The notes below the pieces were generated by a model. That model searched no databases and was not told the DNA's origin. It saw nothing but the letters and a program-made list of their open reading frames with translations. A stretch of DNA of 64,000 bases. Source: Echinostoma caproni (taxonomy: Eukaryota > Platyhelminthes > Trematoda > Plagiorchiida > Echinostomatidae). Positions 33,301 to 47,592 of this stretch are shown here, one piece after another (the first letter of the stretch is position 1; every line of letters starts with the position of its first letter). The DNA lies in the NCBI GenBank assembly GCA_900618425.1, contig UZAN01039495.1, forward strand, positions 1 through 64,000, read 5' to 3'. A program made the translations under genes and the position numbers.

Positions 33301-36300
33301 ATGGAATCATGTGGGAGAAGATAAAGAAGGTTTCTGGTAAGGATTGTACACTCGCGGAAGGCAAAGATTTAAAGTGTTTGAGGTAGCCAACGTTTATCTG
33401 GATGTGTTGATGTATCTGATGATGATGTGGTGATTGTAATGATCATACTAAGCTTTCGCTTTCTGAACTATCACCGATGAAACAACGAACCGTTAATTTG
33501 CGCAGTCTTGGATGCACCTGGAAAAAAATAAAATCGAAATGTTTTATTAGTTCTCTGGATGAAGTCGATGGCAAAGCAGTTTTGGCTGAAGAATAACGAG
33601 CATAAGACATAGCCATCTAAGTTAATACCTATACATGCCCATTCCAATCAGCAATTTATTTAACTGATGAATTCCTCAGAATGGAGAACAGAAATAACAA
33701 ACATCTACATGTTCGAAAGAGATGCTTAAGTATTTGGACGCTGTTGTTTTTCTCCACAACAGCGCGAAACACAAACAAACAAATTTGGGTGATCCTTTTT
33801 CCGCTTCACAGAAATGAATTCATAATTTTCGATCTTTTTGTCCAAATCCGTAAACCAAGTCGTTGCACAATTCGATACTCACGAGTGTGGCTTGCAATAT
33901 TCTACTTACAGCAAGTAACGGGATGCCCTTTTGGTGAATTAACAAAGATGTGCCGTTTGCGGCGGTTTGACGACCAAACAAGCAATACATACACAAGAAC
34001 CCGCTAGACGATTTCAAACGCTCTTTTATCTGTATGTCGACTGTGAAAAGTTCAGTAGCCTCGGTGGGATTCGAACCCACGCATGGACGCCGCCCATGCT
34101 TGTACGCGTATGCTCTACCAGCTTAGCTACGAGGCCACACCAATAGCACTGATCTTTTCACATTCGGATATACACATCCAACTTACAGAGGCATATGGAT
34201 TCTACCAGCTATCAGTTGGTTTGACTGCCACCGTAAGCTTTTCTNCAAATTCATTGGAGTTCACTGATTGAATTTCTAATCAGTGTGGCCTCGAAACTCA
34301 TCTGGTAGAGTATGCATTGTGCAGAGGCACAGACAGAGTCCATGTGCGGGTTCGAATCCCACCAAGGTTATTGAACGTACCAAAATTTAGGGCCATATAT
34401 TCTCAATCTCTTAAACAACAACTTGAACTACAAGATAGAACTAGCTACCTCACAACAGTTATTGATATTAATATTATTATTATATTTCTGTTAGATATCA
34501 ATATTATCTACTTGTTACAGACTGTTAAACACTTTCTGACGTGAAAAAATATATGTATGGCTAACAGTTGCACGTCAGGCGAATTGGTAATTTGAAGAAT
34601 AAACGTACTGTCTGACAGTGTTTTGACTTGATCTGTTTGGAGGGAGAAAACGTCAAAGGGATGTGAATGAGAGCTCCCGAATAGGACAGGATGAAATAGG
34701 TTTCCAATATTTCTGTGCATAACCAATACAGAAGTTAATCCAATCTCGGAAAATCAAAGAACTGAGTTTGCTTGGAAATAAAACATTATTTTTCACGTGC
34801 TAGTTCGGGTTTAATGTTCAAACCCCAGATCAAACACTCGTGTCGAGTCCAAAAATGGTGGATGCTGAATCACTGAAGAAATGCAAAATTTTATAACTGA
34901 CGGAAGTTTGGACATGGAAGGTAATAACTTAGAGGACATAATTGTGCATATTATGTGTAAATCGTCTTCTACAGTATAGTCCAGGCTGAATGGACGAAAA
35001 TTGCCAAAATCTATATATGTGGTCGAAATGGAAGCGAAACATTCTTGTACCTCGGACCGAAGTGAATTAAGGTAATCCATTCATAACATGGTATTTCGCA
35101 GTGTATACGCTTTGCGCTTATACATGTGGTATGGATGTTTTACTACGACTCTTCGAATAGTTGCGCGTTATTTTTAAAATGGCTAGAGACGCCTTACAGC
35201 TCTTTTATTCATGACAAGAATCGGTTTGCAATGCATGGAAAGTCAGGGAGATTTGTTAGTCCGAACGCGGACGTTGAAGGTTGCACATCGGACTCATAAT
35301 CACCAGACCACTCGGATTAGCCTCAGTGTTTGGTTTGAAAGAATGGGATCAACGGATGCATTTCTTCGGTTCAATCACCTATGAAGCCATTAGTCATACT
35401 ACTAGATTTATGTGAGTAGTTCGAGAAGAAATCGCAAATAATTGAATCATCACGCAACGTGTAGAATGACAAGTTGAACAAGAGCAGCGAGAAATGGCGC
35501 ACCGCAATCGAAGCGCTTTGGACTGTCAGCGTTTATAAAAGTCCGTTTGCTTGAGTGACTGTCGACAATGAACGGTCACTTTACATTCCATGTAAACGAT
35601 GTTGCATAACCCCGTTGTTGGTAATCGTTTTTTTGGTATACTATGAGGGACGTTGCATAATCTAATTTCAGGACTCGGGTCAATGTTTCAAATGCAAAAT
35701 TTCTACTTGCATAGTTTTCTATTTTCATGATTGCAGCCATAAACGCTTGATGGGACCGTAACATGTTCCAGTGTAAACTGCGCTGTTCCAATAAGGTGTA
35801 AACCCCTGATCTGGCGATCTGTCACCCGCAGCTGGATCGTGCAACATGTTTCGCCCTCCCACATTTTCTTGACATTAATCATGTAATGTTTTGCCTCATT
35901 TATTACTGAGGATATTTGGCCCGAGTTTGGCTAATTCCTCTCGAATTAGTCTAATTCACGGACGGTGATCCAGTTTCTCGGAGTGGTCGCTTTGTGGGGC
36001 TCCTGTTCTCCGAAGATGTAGTCGTCCCCAAAACTTGAGTTAGTCAATGTTTATCGAGTTCATGCCAATGTTTGGAATCACATTAGCAGGTCAACAAAGT
36101 GGCTAGTCATATTCACAGAGCGTGTTTTGTCGATGCTGATCATATTTTATCATGAAAATTCGGTTTGGAGGTTCTACTGGATAATACACACGATCAGTGT
36201 ACTGATACGTTTTAGTTCGCGGTTTTATTTACATCAGTGGGAGAATAGATCATACAAGAAGGTCGCGCTCTGCTTTATTAACTATGTGACCCACCGAAAA

Positions 36301-39300
36301 CATTAAAATCATTATTTCAAACATTAGGTTTGATCGCCAAATCAATAGAAAGCAATCATGATCTTACTGAGCATGTCCCCTGTAGATATAAAATGAACAT
36401 ATGAATTGAATCTTTTTGTATTTCTGAGCAAAGAATTGGTGATCACTGAGCGATCACATACGGATAATCAATTTTCGTTATTAAACATTGATAAGCTATG
36501 AAATCATCTTCACAAGAAAATTCACTTCTAAAATACTCCCAAGTGTTTATGTTTGACTTGTTATTGCATAAAATTCTAGGTTCCAGCGAGAACAAACGTC
36601 GGTTGCCAAGAATGTAAGCAAAATCAGTAAATTGCCGTCTTTACACCTGTTCATATCGTTTATCGTGGAACGGACACACACAGGTTTATCTTTTTACACG
36701 ATTCAAACACACAGCACATTTTCCAGCCATACGACACCATATCCCCAAGGCATTTTACCCGGGGCTAGTGAGCTTCTAACTTCAATCATGAGCGATTGAT
36801 TGAACTCACTTTGGGTCTTGTCGTTGAGCATAAGCACTAGAAACACACAAAATATGAAACGAAAAAGATAAAGACGGGAATTGATTGAGCAAATTGTTGA
36901 AGCTACAGAAACTAATTTATTTGGAGTAATTGCGATAAAACGGTTGCACTGGATACTGCGTTCATTTTTTAACAATGTTCTATCGGTAGCCTTCTCCAAC
37001 TCAATTACACTGTCCACGACGGAGAATGATTTCTATGCACGCACCAAATAATCGATACATGAGTACTAAAGCGGTACTGTTCATTATGGACAGATTTTAA
37101 ATGATGTGCTGAAGCTGTTTGAATTTCTAGCGATTCATATTCATAAGCCACTTGACTATCCTTTTCGCGGTGTTGATATCTTCAGGTTTTTCCCGTCCAC
37201 GTGACATGGAAATTCCTTCAGTTAGTTCAGTTCAGTGGGCATTGTAAATCTCATTCCTTGGAATGATTGAAAAGACTATATTGAATGCTCACCCATAGAA
37301 ATAACCTTGCTTTTAACAAGTATCAGTTGTGCACAGATGTTATGGAATCATTTAACATATCTGATTTGTTTCAGTATTCATCTTCAACACATGACAGCAG
37401 GTAAAGCGGGTAATAATAAGCTTTTTCGTTAGAGAAATCTTTCGAACAATAAAGGCATCATTCTAATGTGACTACACCGCATCCCTCATAAAAAGTGGAA
37501 CACAGAGTGATGAGGCCTGTGCTTGTTATGGGTCCGTAGCTACTAAGGATCTTTCTTCCATGCAAACGGGTTGGAAACTTCAAATCTGCGTCCCCTTTGG
37601 TTACTTGTTTTGAAACGGCGAACTGAAGTACACACACATTCTAAGCCAGTTGGCTTTTGTGGTTGTTCGCTGTTATTCCTTTCATGGTTATCATTTTTCC
37701 AATGCGCTTAGCCTCTTCCTCTTGCATAACATCGACAACAACAATCAGCATGCATGAGGAAAGGTGAAATGGGAATGTTCGTCAAAACATTGCCTCGAAT
37801 ACTCACACTGAAGCTGAGTCGACATGACAGCTATCAAATGCACGTGCACGAGAGAGAGAGATGGAGAGAAAGTAGAAGAGGGACATTTTAAACGTCTGTT
37901 ATAATTTGTCTTCAGGTTGCAGAACGCAAAAAAAACTGGCGCATGAGTTCATGGACTGGACTACAACGCGAAAAAGCTACCCACATTCGTTCATCAGAGA
38001 GCCAGATCGATGGCATCAGGTATCCGATTGGATATGATTATCCTAATCGTGAATGAGAAAGATGTCTGTTATCCTGATTCACACGTAGATGAACATTTAA
38101 ATCATGGTTATAAGTGATATTGACTTTAATATGAAAACTTCGTGGAGTGGTAGCTTCCGGTGGGTTTGTACAAGATCAGATTATTTCATTCCTGTTTTAG
38201 ATTTTTTTGGTCATTTTTTGAACTCTGGTCTCGGTGATTATTCTGCACAAACGAAAAGGTATCCTTGGTTCCAACTATTTCTCCTGGGTGCATGCGTTCA
38301 GAATTAGACAGTGAGCCCAGAGATTAAAATGGCCGTAACTACAGAACTCTCGCTCACATTGATCAAATAGGATATGCTGTTTTGGAACCTCATGGCCTAC
38401 GAAACCAATGGTTAGAGTCACAGATTTAAATGGTCAAGTGTAGAAAACATTTACCTGTTAAAGAAGTGGTACACAATGGAAACTAAAATGAACCAATTCT
38501 AATTTCCTCAATGATTGAGGTGTTTCGCATTGGTCTATGTTGTAATGAAGGCCACTCCTAAAGGACTGAAAGCGTTTTCTGGATCCTCTCAGCCGATACG
38601 TGTGCGTTTATTGTTAAATTTGTGGGTTTTAGCTCATTGATCGTGAATTGATTTGGGCCACCACGATTCTGTTTGAGATGAGCCCCCCAGCCCAGAAAAA
38701 AGGATTGATCATCGGTATCCAATGCCAACCAGCATGTGCGGTGATAAATCCTGTACTTGTTCGTCCACCTAGACCGATAACGAGATAGCTCCGTATCTTT
38801 TGATGATAGTGTAACTAACGGCGATCCACTCTGCTGGAAGTGGGTAGGCAAGATCACATTCCGAGTAGATGTATTGCATGTTACAGCATCATCATCATGC
38901 GCGTGTAAACTTGTCTTTTATCAAACACTCAGATCAATATTCTCAAACGGTATTAAACTATTCAAGTCTGTCAGGATTGCTTCAAGGTTAAGTGGCTCAT
39001 TGCAATGCATTTTAAACGCACTGTTCCACCGCGAGTATCACTTTATTGACCAAACTTAGTGCATCAATTGGTTGTACAGCTTTATTTAACACTTACCTTG
39101 TGATTTACCTGAGAAAAAGCAGATAACCAGGAAGGTTTTGAATATTGTTGCGAACCAAACGCGAGGAAATCGTTCTTTCCATTGATATGTAAGTGTGGGT
39201 GGATGGATTGATGCTAGTAATGAAATGAAAAACTCAACCAACGCATCAGCATTGGATTTGATTGCGTGATTCCTACTTTAGGTCCCGCGTTCCTTCATTC

Positions 39301-42300
39301 ATCCCTCTTCATGGATGAAGCACACTATTTTCTAATATACTACTTAATGATGTCCTCAATATTGATTGAGTTCTGTCAGTTGCTGACATTTTGCTCTTCT
39401 CATTTCCTGATTACGTAACCATCTTTGACCTACTTAACTGACCAGTTTTTTACTTCGGTAACTATCTACGTCTGAAGGAGTTCATTTCTGGTTGTATCTT
39501 TTTCGTACTACGTAACCATGTTCAGTTCTCTTTCGACCACGGCTAATCGTTTTCCATTACGTAACTGTTTCCATGTTAACGTTTCCATCCTCCTCTTTCA
39601 CCCATACCCAAATGGCTTTGTTAATGACTCAGCAACCCGGTGCTTTCTGTATGAACCCATGTAACTATGTTAAGGTCCATATATGGTATTCTTCTTACAA
39701 AACTTGAACCATTTAATGTGCGCAGACAATTGATTGAGATTCACGCGAAATCGATGGCCAGTATCAATTCAAACTGTGTAAACAGCGTGAATGGCTTATC
39801 ACTCTGGCGCTACCTTGCTCACAAGTGTGTTTAGTGAGTGATTTTGACCATACAATAACGATCACATAGACTGCAGTATGCACATGTACAGATGCAGCGA
39901 AATGATCCAGGGTACATTGTGCAAACTTGTGTTTTTAGCTTCTTAATTCAAATATCGATTCTGCTTATATTGTATCACCTGTTTTATTTAATTATGATTA
40001 ATGATATCAGGTTGATTAAAGATGATTCCCCAATTAAGTTCTTATTGTCGCCCAGCAAAGCTTACATCATGATTTCCAGCCTGTTTCAAATCTCGATTCA
40101 CAAACTGCTCTGCACCTAAAATGCCCACTACTAAAAATGACAAATATGATCACCGGCGGGACAATTGTAATCTAAGTTGTTAATAATTCTCAAAAAGCAG
40201 AAGAAAACCGGTTTTCAATGAAACAGGAAGCAGATTTTTTTTCTCTGACTCACGTTGTTCGTCCAGCTGTAATTTCAGACCTAAAAATGATCAAGGTAGT
40301 GTCAAGATAGCCCGCTGACTTGCCACGTTGCAAACGAAAAACAAAACGTTCACAAAAGATGTTGTAACTGAACTGAGAGTTAATCATTGCCTTTTATTTA
40401 CACTCATCAGATTGTCCTGAATAACCCCATCATCTCTCTCAACCGTATCACAATATTTTCCTCACTTTTGTATGCATATTTACATGGCCATTTGTATACC
40501 CAGTATATGGTGTTTTTTGCATCTTGTATGTGTTAAACATTTATTGCGTAACTGGTCATGGAATACACACTTCACTTTATATTTTTTTCTATAGATCCCA
40601 GTCAACCATCAAATGGTTACGAGTTTTCTGCTCTGCATCTAATTGAGTATTCCGAATCAGTCTACTTCTATTGTCTTTCAAGTGGTTTCAGCAACCGGAT
40701 CCGTTCCGTACATGACAGCATCTCTGAGGCATTCTACAAAGTTCCAGCCGGTCTCGGCCTGTGCGTTAGCTGTTCTCCCGCTGTGACAGTGTTTGTTATC
40801 TTTCTCTTTTGGAACAATCGTGATACGCCGCGGTTCACTGCACTGTTGAGACGTCCGCCCATGTCTGTCTCTTGTAATTCTCTCCTTTTTCACGCGTTCC
40901 CTACCGGCTACCTGTGAGATCGAACTTCACGAATCTCAGACCCTTATGTATGGGTACAGACGCTCCCATTCTGAATAAGTACTACACCCAGTGTTTTCTG
41001 TACAGCTTTGCATTAGTGTTCATTTTAATTGTATCCAATAAAATATTGCCTTTATATCTACCGGATCTAGGTTATCTTACTCGTTTTATTTGCTTCAAAT
41101 TGCCTGCATACCCGTTCCCGTATGATGATCATTGGTTACCATTGGTGTACATTTGTGAGGGATAAGGCATTTGTTACAACTTACCAGCTATTTTCTTCGA
41201 AACGCCACCTGAAGTTCGACAATGCAAATTGTGCAATTGAATATCAGTAACATTGGATGAAGTTGTATTCTTAAAATATCCGAAAAATTGCCCTGTGATT
41301 GGGTATTTTTAACTGAAAACCAAAGATAACTGTTACTTTACATAGAATTAACTCATCTTTGATGATATTTACATAACAAAGTGACACTCAAAATATCGAT
41401 TCATGTTAGCTATCTTCAATTAGTTGAGGGTCTGTCGGAATATTTTCTACAGTTTTACCGCATCATTCTTTAGCGTAGAGGTAGCCCGGGGGAAAATGAC
41501 GTAGCAAATTGGGCTGGTCATGTAAAAGCAATGTGTTACTCACTAGTAAAGCATAGTTGTGTTCTTTCAAATGATCAAGTATCAGCGGTCCGCTAAAGCA
41601 ACTTATGATACGGCCACCGCCGAGTTTTTATTGCAAGATTGTGAGGTGAGTAAGTACACAGCGATTTGATCACTGCCTGATCAAGTCTGCATTTTGAGCA
41701 AAAGAAACTTGCGAGCAAACTCGTGGGGCAAAACGCGGATAGCCGAAGTATGTGTTCGGGTTCGAATCTCAATGATTTGGCCAGCAATGGCGAATCCCAT
41801 CCAACAGGTTCAAGTGGCAAATATGAGTTTGAAATGACATACAATGAGAGAACAACGTATGTTTTTTCAAAAGGATCTTTTAACCCGCCTAACAACAACC
41901 CAATGTGGTATGGGTGATACTGGGTCTTGGTGAGATAGTAACGGTTTCTACTCCATCCCTTTCTTAAAAGGAAACCGCGTGTTTATCTCTTGCTTTTCTG
42001 GATTTTAAAGTAAAATTTAGAGAATGTACTTTTATCCGCTGCAATCAGAACCAAGAAATCTTTCGACAAATCGGTCTGCAATGGCACGATTACAAAAACG
42101 GCGTTATAACTTACTCAAACCCTTCACTGTAATATTAAGAATAAAATAAAAACTTTACTTTTTGCCCACACCAGAGAACATATTAATAGAAAAATAACTT
42201 TTGTTGTTGTCCCAACTAGTGGAGTGTCGTAGGGACCAGAACAAAACGAGTGGACATGCAGTCGTAAGAAAATGTCTTATACAGGTTCAAGTCTCTCTCT

Positions 42301-45300
42301 CTTTCACGCCTTAAACGGTTGGGGTTTCGAAAACTGCCAGAAGTTTTGTATTCTAATCATTCGAGAAGAATTCGAAATTAAACGAGAAACCTTCATTGAT
42401 AGACATCCAAACAGTGTATTCTCATCGTTAGAACGATATTTTGTATTTTCGGACTAGCACTTTGGACCGGTCGATTGTTTCGGTAACACTGCTTGCTGTT
42501 CCGATCACAGTTCACAGTTCAGGTATCTGCAGAATAAAATAGCCCCATCTGAGTTGTTAACATATCGTCATTGAAAATACCAAAAGGGATGAATGTAAAT
42601 CATTCCAGGAATATCAGGCGTCTTGTAGAAGCGCTTGGGAAAGGTTCTCGTGGATCTGACACCGTTCCGCTAGCTACTCCGCCTGCCCGACCGCCCCCCC
42701 TCCCACCGAAATCTACAACCCACTGGTGGATTGAGTGAGTGATTAAAAGCTGAAGCTGATAATTTGTTGATTTCCGTTTCTAATTCAGAACGATATTATT
42801 TGCTGTCAAATCAGATACCGTATACGAAAGTCACATCAAACGACCATCGTTAAAATTGATCAGAATGTGAACCGGGTACAGATCAATGAGCTTTAAATAG
42901 GTTTAGAGTATAAATCTAGTATGCGTGTATTTGCAGAAAAACACTTACGGTTTTTTTTGATATGCTTAGACATCTCTGTTGAAAAGAAATTCATGGACCG
43001 AATAATAATATCTTTCCGCATGATTGGATCAGGCACGTGTGAGGGTTTGAATGCTTTTGCTAGTAGATGGGTGCTTTAAAAGCAATTCATAGAAATCCTT
43101 CAAAATAGTACGATTATGCTGGATAGTCTGAGGACAGTTACTAATGTTTTTCGATATTGATGATGTGGTCGTGGAACGTAGCTGTCACTAAGACTGAGGT
43201 GGCATGTATACATGCACCGGAATCCAATTCAAGAGAACGATATTCGTAAAATCCTAACACCAGTACATGCCACGTGATTGTATTCAGAAACTGTCATATT
43301 TGGAACAAGAAAGGTAAATACTGAACAAATTAAATAATTGATACTGTTAGTTGGGCAGAGTGAGCTTCATTCTGGTCGATATTCACAGATGGAGTGTGCC
43401 TATCCGTTATCAATTTAAACATTTACTTAACACGCCAATCAAGTGTGTGGTTGAGTAATGTAATAAAATTTTCCATTTTTAAAGACTGAAGTTTGCTTTT
43501 TAAATTTTTAGTAAGTGAGGTTATGAAAACAATGGTTCCCCTGAGTTAGAGTTATATCGGCCCGCAGTCTGGACTTTTCATCAAGGATGTACTAAAGTGT
43601 GTTGATTTTCAATTGATGATGCATAGGGAAATACACTCACCGGTTATTTTCTTGTTAGTCTCCTCTGAGTGAACAAACGGGTGTTAACAGAGGGATCAGG
43701 AATTCATCTCATCGGTAGTTGAAGTTCAGTTGGCACGTAAAATAAAATGGTATGGATGTAATCATAAGTCTAAAAATGTAATCATAAGTATTAATTTACG
43801 AGCCAGATAGATTGATCGAGTTTCGGGTCAACTGTTTTTCTTGTTCGGACTGATTTGTTTTCATGCTTCTGGCAGAAAAATTTCTAGACAGTGAGATATA
43901 TGAGAACCAGGACAGATTTTAAGTAAACAGTAAGCAGTTGTAGGTTTTCAAATGAAGGTTGACGGTTCGTGTCTCGGCAGTCGACTGAGACCCTTTATTG
44001 ATCGAGCACCACAAGTACTTCATAATACGGTATTTTGTGTAATGTGACCGGAGCAAATCACCCAAAACGCGATCGCCTTTCGCTTTCGTTCACATCTGTC
44101 CACTGGCACTTCAATATTAGGCTCTATTGTCTTCCAAACCGTGTTACTAGGGTTTGCTTTGCGCATAGACTCTCTGTTCGGTTCGCATTACTGTGCAACA
44201 ACTCATCATTTTGCGACGTTTGGTTTACTATTCATAACACTTTTAATCAGGCTCTCTCGCTCTTCAACTAGAATGTTATTAACAGTTCTATCACTGCATT
44301 CAACAAAAATTTAATACCACATTTTACGGCTGTCCCGGCGATCCTCTCTCTGTCCCGTTGTCTTAGGTTTTGACTGTGACTGAACTGCGCTGCGCGCACA
44401 ACGGGTTAACGCTTTGGAGCTGTATCTTTTCCTTTCAATTCACATTATTGTGTGCGGTTGATTCAACGCCATACCCATTTCGAACCGAAATACAGACATC
44501 ACTGGGATTCAGAGCAGCAAGCTCGGATTAACCATTCGCACAAAGTGATAGCCATCGGATATTTAGCTCAGGGGTAAGTGTTTGAAGTCCAAACCCGAAG
44601 GTTCGCTGTTCGAGTCCTAAGCGATATGCATAAAAGCACGCACTGCTGACGAGTCCCAAACAGGACGAATCAGCTGTCCTGTGCTCTTTGTCGATTATCA
44701 CAAACACTTCCACTGTATGCAAATTACTGGATTCAGATTGAGTTTATCGCTTAACATTGCCTTGACTTAAATCATTTTTAACAAGACAATAAATATAATA
44801 TAATAAGAATAATATATAAATAATAATATAAAGTTTAATCAATTGAATTGGTTCGGTTTACTGGTTATGCACCAAATAGAATGATAGAGAATCTGAATGT
44901 GGCACCAACTTTGGTTTGTGGATTTATACGTTACTGTATCAAAATGAGAACTTACGGAGTGCACAATCTGGTTTGTTGACAAAAGGATACAATGTTGCGT
45001 TTCACTTGCAAGTGAAATTCAACTTTGTTAATAACTATTACCTCGCAATAATTAGTACGCGGACTTTGTGCGTTTTAATGTCCTTATTCGGCAATAGAGT
45101 TTATCCATGAGCTAGCAGAAGTGCCGTTCAGCAGAGCCGGAGGTCTGCATTCACATTGGGACTCAGGTTTTGAGAACGAAGAGCATCGAAATGCTTCCTC
45201 TCTTTTAAACTGCCTTTGAATCCATTCCTGAGTTGAAAAATCATGACAGTTGATAAGACGAATCGTGAACAGGCATTCAAAAATGGATGCCACGAATACC

Positions 45301-47543
45301 CTACTGTATTTTATCATTCTCTTAAGTTAAGTTATCTAATATTGTCCTCGTTCGTATCTTGTCGTAATAGGTAGATCTGACCCCCTGATCAAGAATCGTC
45401 AGTGATGATGCACACCAAAGTAATCTGTGAGCGTGCATACGTCACCTTTTTCAACTTGCGATCACTATAAACCAATTAAAGATTCAGAGTCATTGGAAAT
45501 CGATACTGTGCCATCCAAAATTAAAAAAAAAAGATTAGTTTGTTGATTACCAACCGGGGTGCACTCATTGCTTCTAAATAAGACGGTTTGATGAAGTTTC
45601 ATGCCCGATTTTCCACTTTTTCAATTGGTTGATGGACATGCGAGATTTTTAACACTGGTGTATCATTCACTGTTAGTTAGATACTGGGAAAATAAATGAT
45701 CCTTTATTCAATCTCATCTTTATCTTCTAATTAATACGAACAAATCGACTTGAACAAAAACCAAACACGGGGCTTCACAGCTGATCAAGGAGGACATCCT
45801 TTGCTCCGCATATCACGATGTGTTTTGGGAAAATCTAGTTTATAATCCCTATCTATGCATTGTCTTGGAAAATGTCGATTTGATTCACAATTGAAGAAAC
45901 ACAGCGAGACATAATTCACGATAAACTTACAAGTTTTGGGTAGGATTTCCAATTTTTCTGGATTAAAATAGTAGAAATTCACGTTAGTCTCGTGTTAAAA
46001 TGTTGGCAATGCTTTCAGTCGAGTGGACAATTTCGTTCAACTTTTAAGGTGCAGGCGCTAAATTATGCAAATCAATTGATTGTGTTATCATTGGGGGCCT
46101 TAACTTCGTTTCATAATCACATAAGATTTCCCAAATGGAAACTTTACAATGCTTTGGTTCTAAAAATCATTCTAAAGCGGAGAAACAAAAGCTGTCAGTG
46201 AAGCAACGAGGACAACAAAAAAGCAGTTCTACCTAAGATCACAACTGAACAAAGGAATACTGATAAGCCATTTGGCAATTACATTCACTGAGTCGTTACT
46301 GCGTTGAAGTCATTCTCTCACACTGCAATTCAGTGGAGCGAAACTTTTAACTTAAAACATATGAGACCAGTATGCGGAGACGGTGCAAACTAGATGCTGA
46401 GCGAAACTGGTTTAGATTATTTCCTTTTCAAAATACATAAATGTAGTACAGTTTGCCAATGCTCGTTTGGATGGAGCTCGTTGCAACAAACAGAAAACCA
46501 TTGGAGCAGGTCTCGACTATACCATCAGTGTGATTTGCTCCACCGTCGATCTGAGAAATTTGGCCATTTTTTTCGAACGCCTCGGGAAATCGCTGAAGAC
46601 ACCGGTTTCGCCACACGTCCGGTACTCATCCTGATAGTCGCTCTGGGACGATGAACGAGTCGGATTTCATTTGTGTTACTACATACAGCACATGCTTAAT
46701 GCCCCCTGACCCCGTACATTTCAAATAATCTCTTGAGCTAGCGATGCCCGCACGTGCTTAAGTAGAGCATTCTTCCTATCGCAGTCCCCTCGGCTACATC
46801 TGCAACAGCTGATCCTGGGTTGTGGGGAGCTAAAAATCCACTACCTGATATTTGCAATAAGGCTTTTTTGGTTTTATTTCGCCTAATCAAAGGAAAAATA
46901 GTTTTAGTATTTGTTGGGTTCCAAATGATTCGCTAAAATTCACGCCAGTCGCGTTTGCTAGACTCACTATCAAAACAAAACAAAAGGTGGCTAATCAATC
47001 TAATATACAAGGTTACCTCTGTTGGAATGGGTGCTTTATTTATTGCAGTACTTCGATAATTGACCGACCGAATGTTTCTCTTATTTTTCGCTTATTCTCA
47101 AGTTTTCCAAATGCGCACAACAATACGTTCCCGGAAAGAAGGACAAAAGTAGTTTTGGCATTGGTGGATTGATTTGTCACACACTTGGATTTAATGAATC
47201 TATTCACTAATAATCCTGGAATTATTCCTTTTTCCTGGGAAATAAGTTAGACTGATTGAGGTTGAAAAATGGCACACGTAATAGGGGTTCAGTTTACCGG
47301 TTCTACTTGGCCGTCTCAGAATCTCATCGTTGAAGACACTCTCATGCTGGGTAAATTTTCTTTGGAAAATGTTTATTAATTACGAACTGTCGATGGAGAA
47401 AAATGTTTCAAGTACTCACTGAATAATGCGTTGGTTGCAACAGCTAAAACGGATACATGCGATTAGAGTGCCGTTGGCTTCAGTATTGAAAGTCATTTGA
47501 TTAGAGGTAACATACAACAACATACAACATATCTGCCCATCTG

Positions 47544-47592
<49 letters not shown>

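Noticed and set aside
33465..33510. Minus-strand exon candidate after a strong TTTTTTTCCAG acceptor, reading to a stop
   Set aside because: It falls between exons 24 and 25, lacks a good donor and breaks the 24-27-12 pattern; the chain is complete without it. It could still be an alternative last exon.
34056..34136. Functional tRNA gene
   Set aside because: T arm and ends look right, but there is no proper anticodon arm, and the 3' tail is shared with dispersed SINE copies.
36574..36608. Plus-strand segment between AG and GTAAGC, 27 nt from the second AG
   Set aside because: Single occurrence inside an intron of the opposite-strand gene; no neighbouring plus-strand exons.
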